Below the pieces are notes generated by a model. The model was not told the DNA's origin and ran no database searches. It worked only from the letters and a program-made list of their open reading frames with translations. From contig CALSPX010000015.1 of the NCBI GenBank assembly GCA_943788345.1, positions 62,001 through 126,000 on the forward strand: a stretch of DNA of 64,000 nucleotides, read 5' to 3'. Position 1 is the stretch's first letter. Each line of letters begins with the position of its first letter. Source of the stretch: Ascidiaceihabitans sp023955215 (GTDB lineage: Bacteria; Pseudomonadota; Alphaproteobacteria; Rhodobacterales; Rhodobacteraceae). Made by a program: the position numbers and the translations under genes. Shown one piece after another: positions 63,037 through 64,000 of the stretch.

Positions 63037-64000
63037 TTGTCGAAGACGCTTGATGGCGCTGGAGGATTAATATCCGTTCCAGCACTTTTGCACCGCAACG
63101 CAACTCAGTTTGGGTCCGCTCCTGCGTACCGTGAAAAAGAGTTTGGAATTTGGCAAAGTTGGACATGGTCACAGACCAATGACGAGATCGAGGCACTTGC
63201 CTTAGGTCTGCTTGATCTTGGTGTGGCTGAGGGCGATTTCATTGCAGTCATCGGGCGCAACCGTCCGTATTTGTATTGGTCAATGATGGCTGCACAAATG
63301 GTCGGGGCCGTTCCGGTGCCTTTGTACCAAGACGCATCTGCCGAAGAGATGGCATATACAATGAGTCATTGTGGGGCGCGTTTTGTGATCGCTGGTGATC
63401 AGGAACAAGTCGACAAGGTCATGGAAATCCAAGGCGAACTTACTGAATTTGAAGCGATGATTTACCTCGATCCTCGGGGTCTTCGCAAATACGATAGTGC
63501 AAAGCTAACGCAATATAGTGCAGTTCAAGAAGCGGGGCGCTCAAAGCGCGCGGCACTAGAGCCAGAGATGAAGGCACGTATTGCAAAGCTAAATTACGAC
63601 AGCACCTGTGTGATGCTTTACACCTCTGGCACCACGGGAAAACCAAAGGGCGTTGTTCTGTCCAATCGCAATGTGATTGAGACGGCCAAGTCCTCATCCG
63701 AATTTGATGACTTGCGCCAAACTGATGACATTTTGGCATACCTGCCCATGGCATGGGTTGGCGATTTTATCTTTTCTGTGGGTCAAGCACTGTGGTGTGG
63801 TTTCTGTACGAACTGCCCTGAAAGTGCAGATACAATGCACACGGATTTGCGTGAAATTGGGCCAACTTACTATTTTGCCCCACCCCGTGTTTTTGAAAAT
63901 CAGCTGACCAATGTGATGATCCGCATGGAAGACGCGAGCCCGATGAAGAAGCGGTTGTTCGATTACTTCATGGGCGTTGCGCGCAAGGTCGGACCGTCCA
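63037..64000 (+). CDS. AMP-dependent acyl-CoA synthetase (partial)
   Basis: The frame starts at TTG 63037 behind GGGAGGAG and runs off the right window edge after 321 residues. It has the AMP-binding opening (ISVPALLHRNATQFGSAPAYREKEFG), the P-loop-like YTSGTTGKPKGVVLSNRNV (near residue 197) and the following YLPMAWVGDFIFSVGQAL. Long-chain-type acyl-CoA synthetases of this length are often found before a branched-chain amino-acid ABC transporter, which cannot be checked here. Acid substrate unknown. Confidence 0.9.
   Translation, partial: MSKTLDGAGGLISVPALLHRNATQFGSAPAYREKEFGIWQSWTWSQTNDEIEALALGLLDLGVAEGDFIAVIGRNRPYLYWSMMAAQMVGAVPVPLYQDASAEEMAYTMSHCGARFVIAGDQEQVDKVMEIQGELTEFEAMIYLDPRGLRKYDSAKLTQYSAVQEAGRSKRAALEPEMKARIAKLNYDSTCVMLYTSGTTGKPKGVVLSNRNVIETAKSSSEFDDLRQTDDILAYLPMAWVGDFIFSVGQALWCGFCTNCPESADTMHTDLREIGPTYYFAPPRVFENQLTNVMIRMEDASPMKKRLFDYFMGVARKVGPS

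Noticed and set aside
1..64000. CRISPR arrays, defence systems, insertion sequences or rRNA operons
   Set aside because: I looked for direct-repeat arrays, transposase-like frames, and rRNA-like stretches and saw none; the only tRNA-like sequence is the 24-nt fragment near 17150.

Overview
The window is chromosomal DNA of a marine alphaproteobacterium, most probably a member of the Roseobacter group (Rhodobacterales). The evidence is gene content and order: a methylated-amine catabolic island with an N-methylglutamate pathway, dimethylamine monooxygenase and a TMAO-type ABC transporter; an RpoE-ChrR pair next to the five-gene cluster known from Rhodobacter sphaeroides; an ALDH16-type two-domain aldehyde dehydrogenase; and the dapB/rsmB/purH/lspA/M16 housekeeping neighbourhood. 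I cannot name the genus from sequence alone.

Layout. (1) 1-16918, methylated-amine island: a cut-off N-methylglutamate synthase amidotransferase subunit on the minus strand, a divergent ammonium/methylammonium channel gene with a 55-residue membrane protein behind it, dmmD-dmmABC for dimethylamine oxidation, an XRE-cupin regulator, mgdABCD (a heterotetrameric sarcosine-oxidase-like enzyme) on the minus strand, then a substrate-binding protein, ATPase and double permease on the plus strand that match TmoXWV. Together these would import a quaternary or methylated amine, oxidise dimethylamine to methylamine, and pass methylamine through N-methylglutamate to glutamate and a tetrahydrofolate-bound C1 unit. 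No trimethylamine monooxygenase or TMAO demethylase gene is in the window. (2) 16919-17522: no gene; it holds a 24-nt initiator-tRNA-like 3' fragment and a GC hairpin. (3) 17523-22575, sulfide/persulfide response: a His/Met-rich membrane-anchored protein of unknown function, a BigR/SqrR-type ArsR repressor, two half-size YeeE/YedE transporters, a persulfide-dioxygenase-like metallo-hydrolase, a DUF442 protein and a SulP permease. (4) 22512-23192: a decayed FGGY sugar-kinase gene.

(5) 23315-37711, mostly housekeeping: rpsO with its terminator, an RTX-type repeat protein, a DUF1643 protein, truB, a phosphodiester glycosidase, rbfA, dapB, a small secreted protein, an SDHAF4-like factor, rsmB, a heparinase-like protein, purH, lspA, a DUF3035 lipoprotein and a pair of M16 peptidases. 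(6) 37718-47373: ALDH16 and deoC, an NCS2 nucleobase permease, an omega-transaminase, mutL and rmuC. (7) 47392-48441: an Ada-type methyltransferase gene that has lost its start codon and carries an internal TAG.

(8) 48517-54555, photooxidative-stress module: rpoE-chrR diverging from a FAD oxidoreductase, DUF1365, GPH/MFS transporter, DUF3833 and SDR operon. (9) 54563-64000: saccharopine dehydrogenase, a glutathione transferase, a histidine phosphatase, an orphan formate dehydrogenase alpha subunit (a plausible end point for C1 units from the amine island), a stand-alone WGR protein, an OmpR-type regulator with a hybrid PAS kinase, and the start of an acyl-CoA synthetase cut by the window edge.

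The best leads are the amine island with its small membrane protein and internal terminator, the tRNA-like fragment beside the sulfur cluster, the doubly lesioned ada gene, and the shared -35 element between rpoE and the ufa-like operon.
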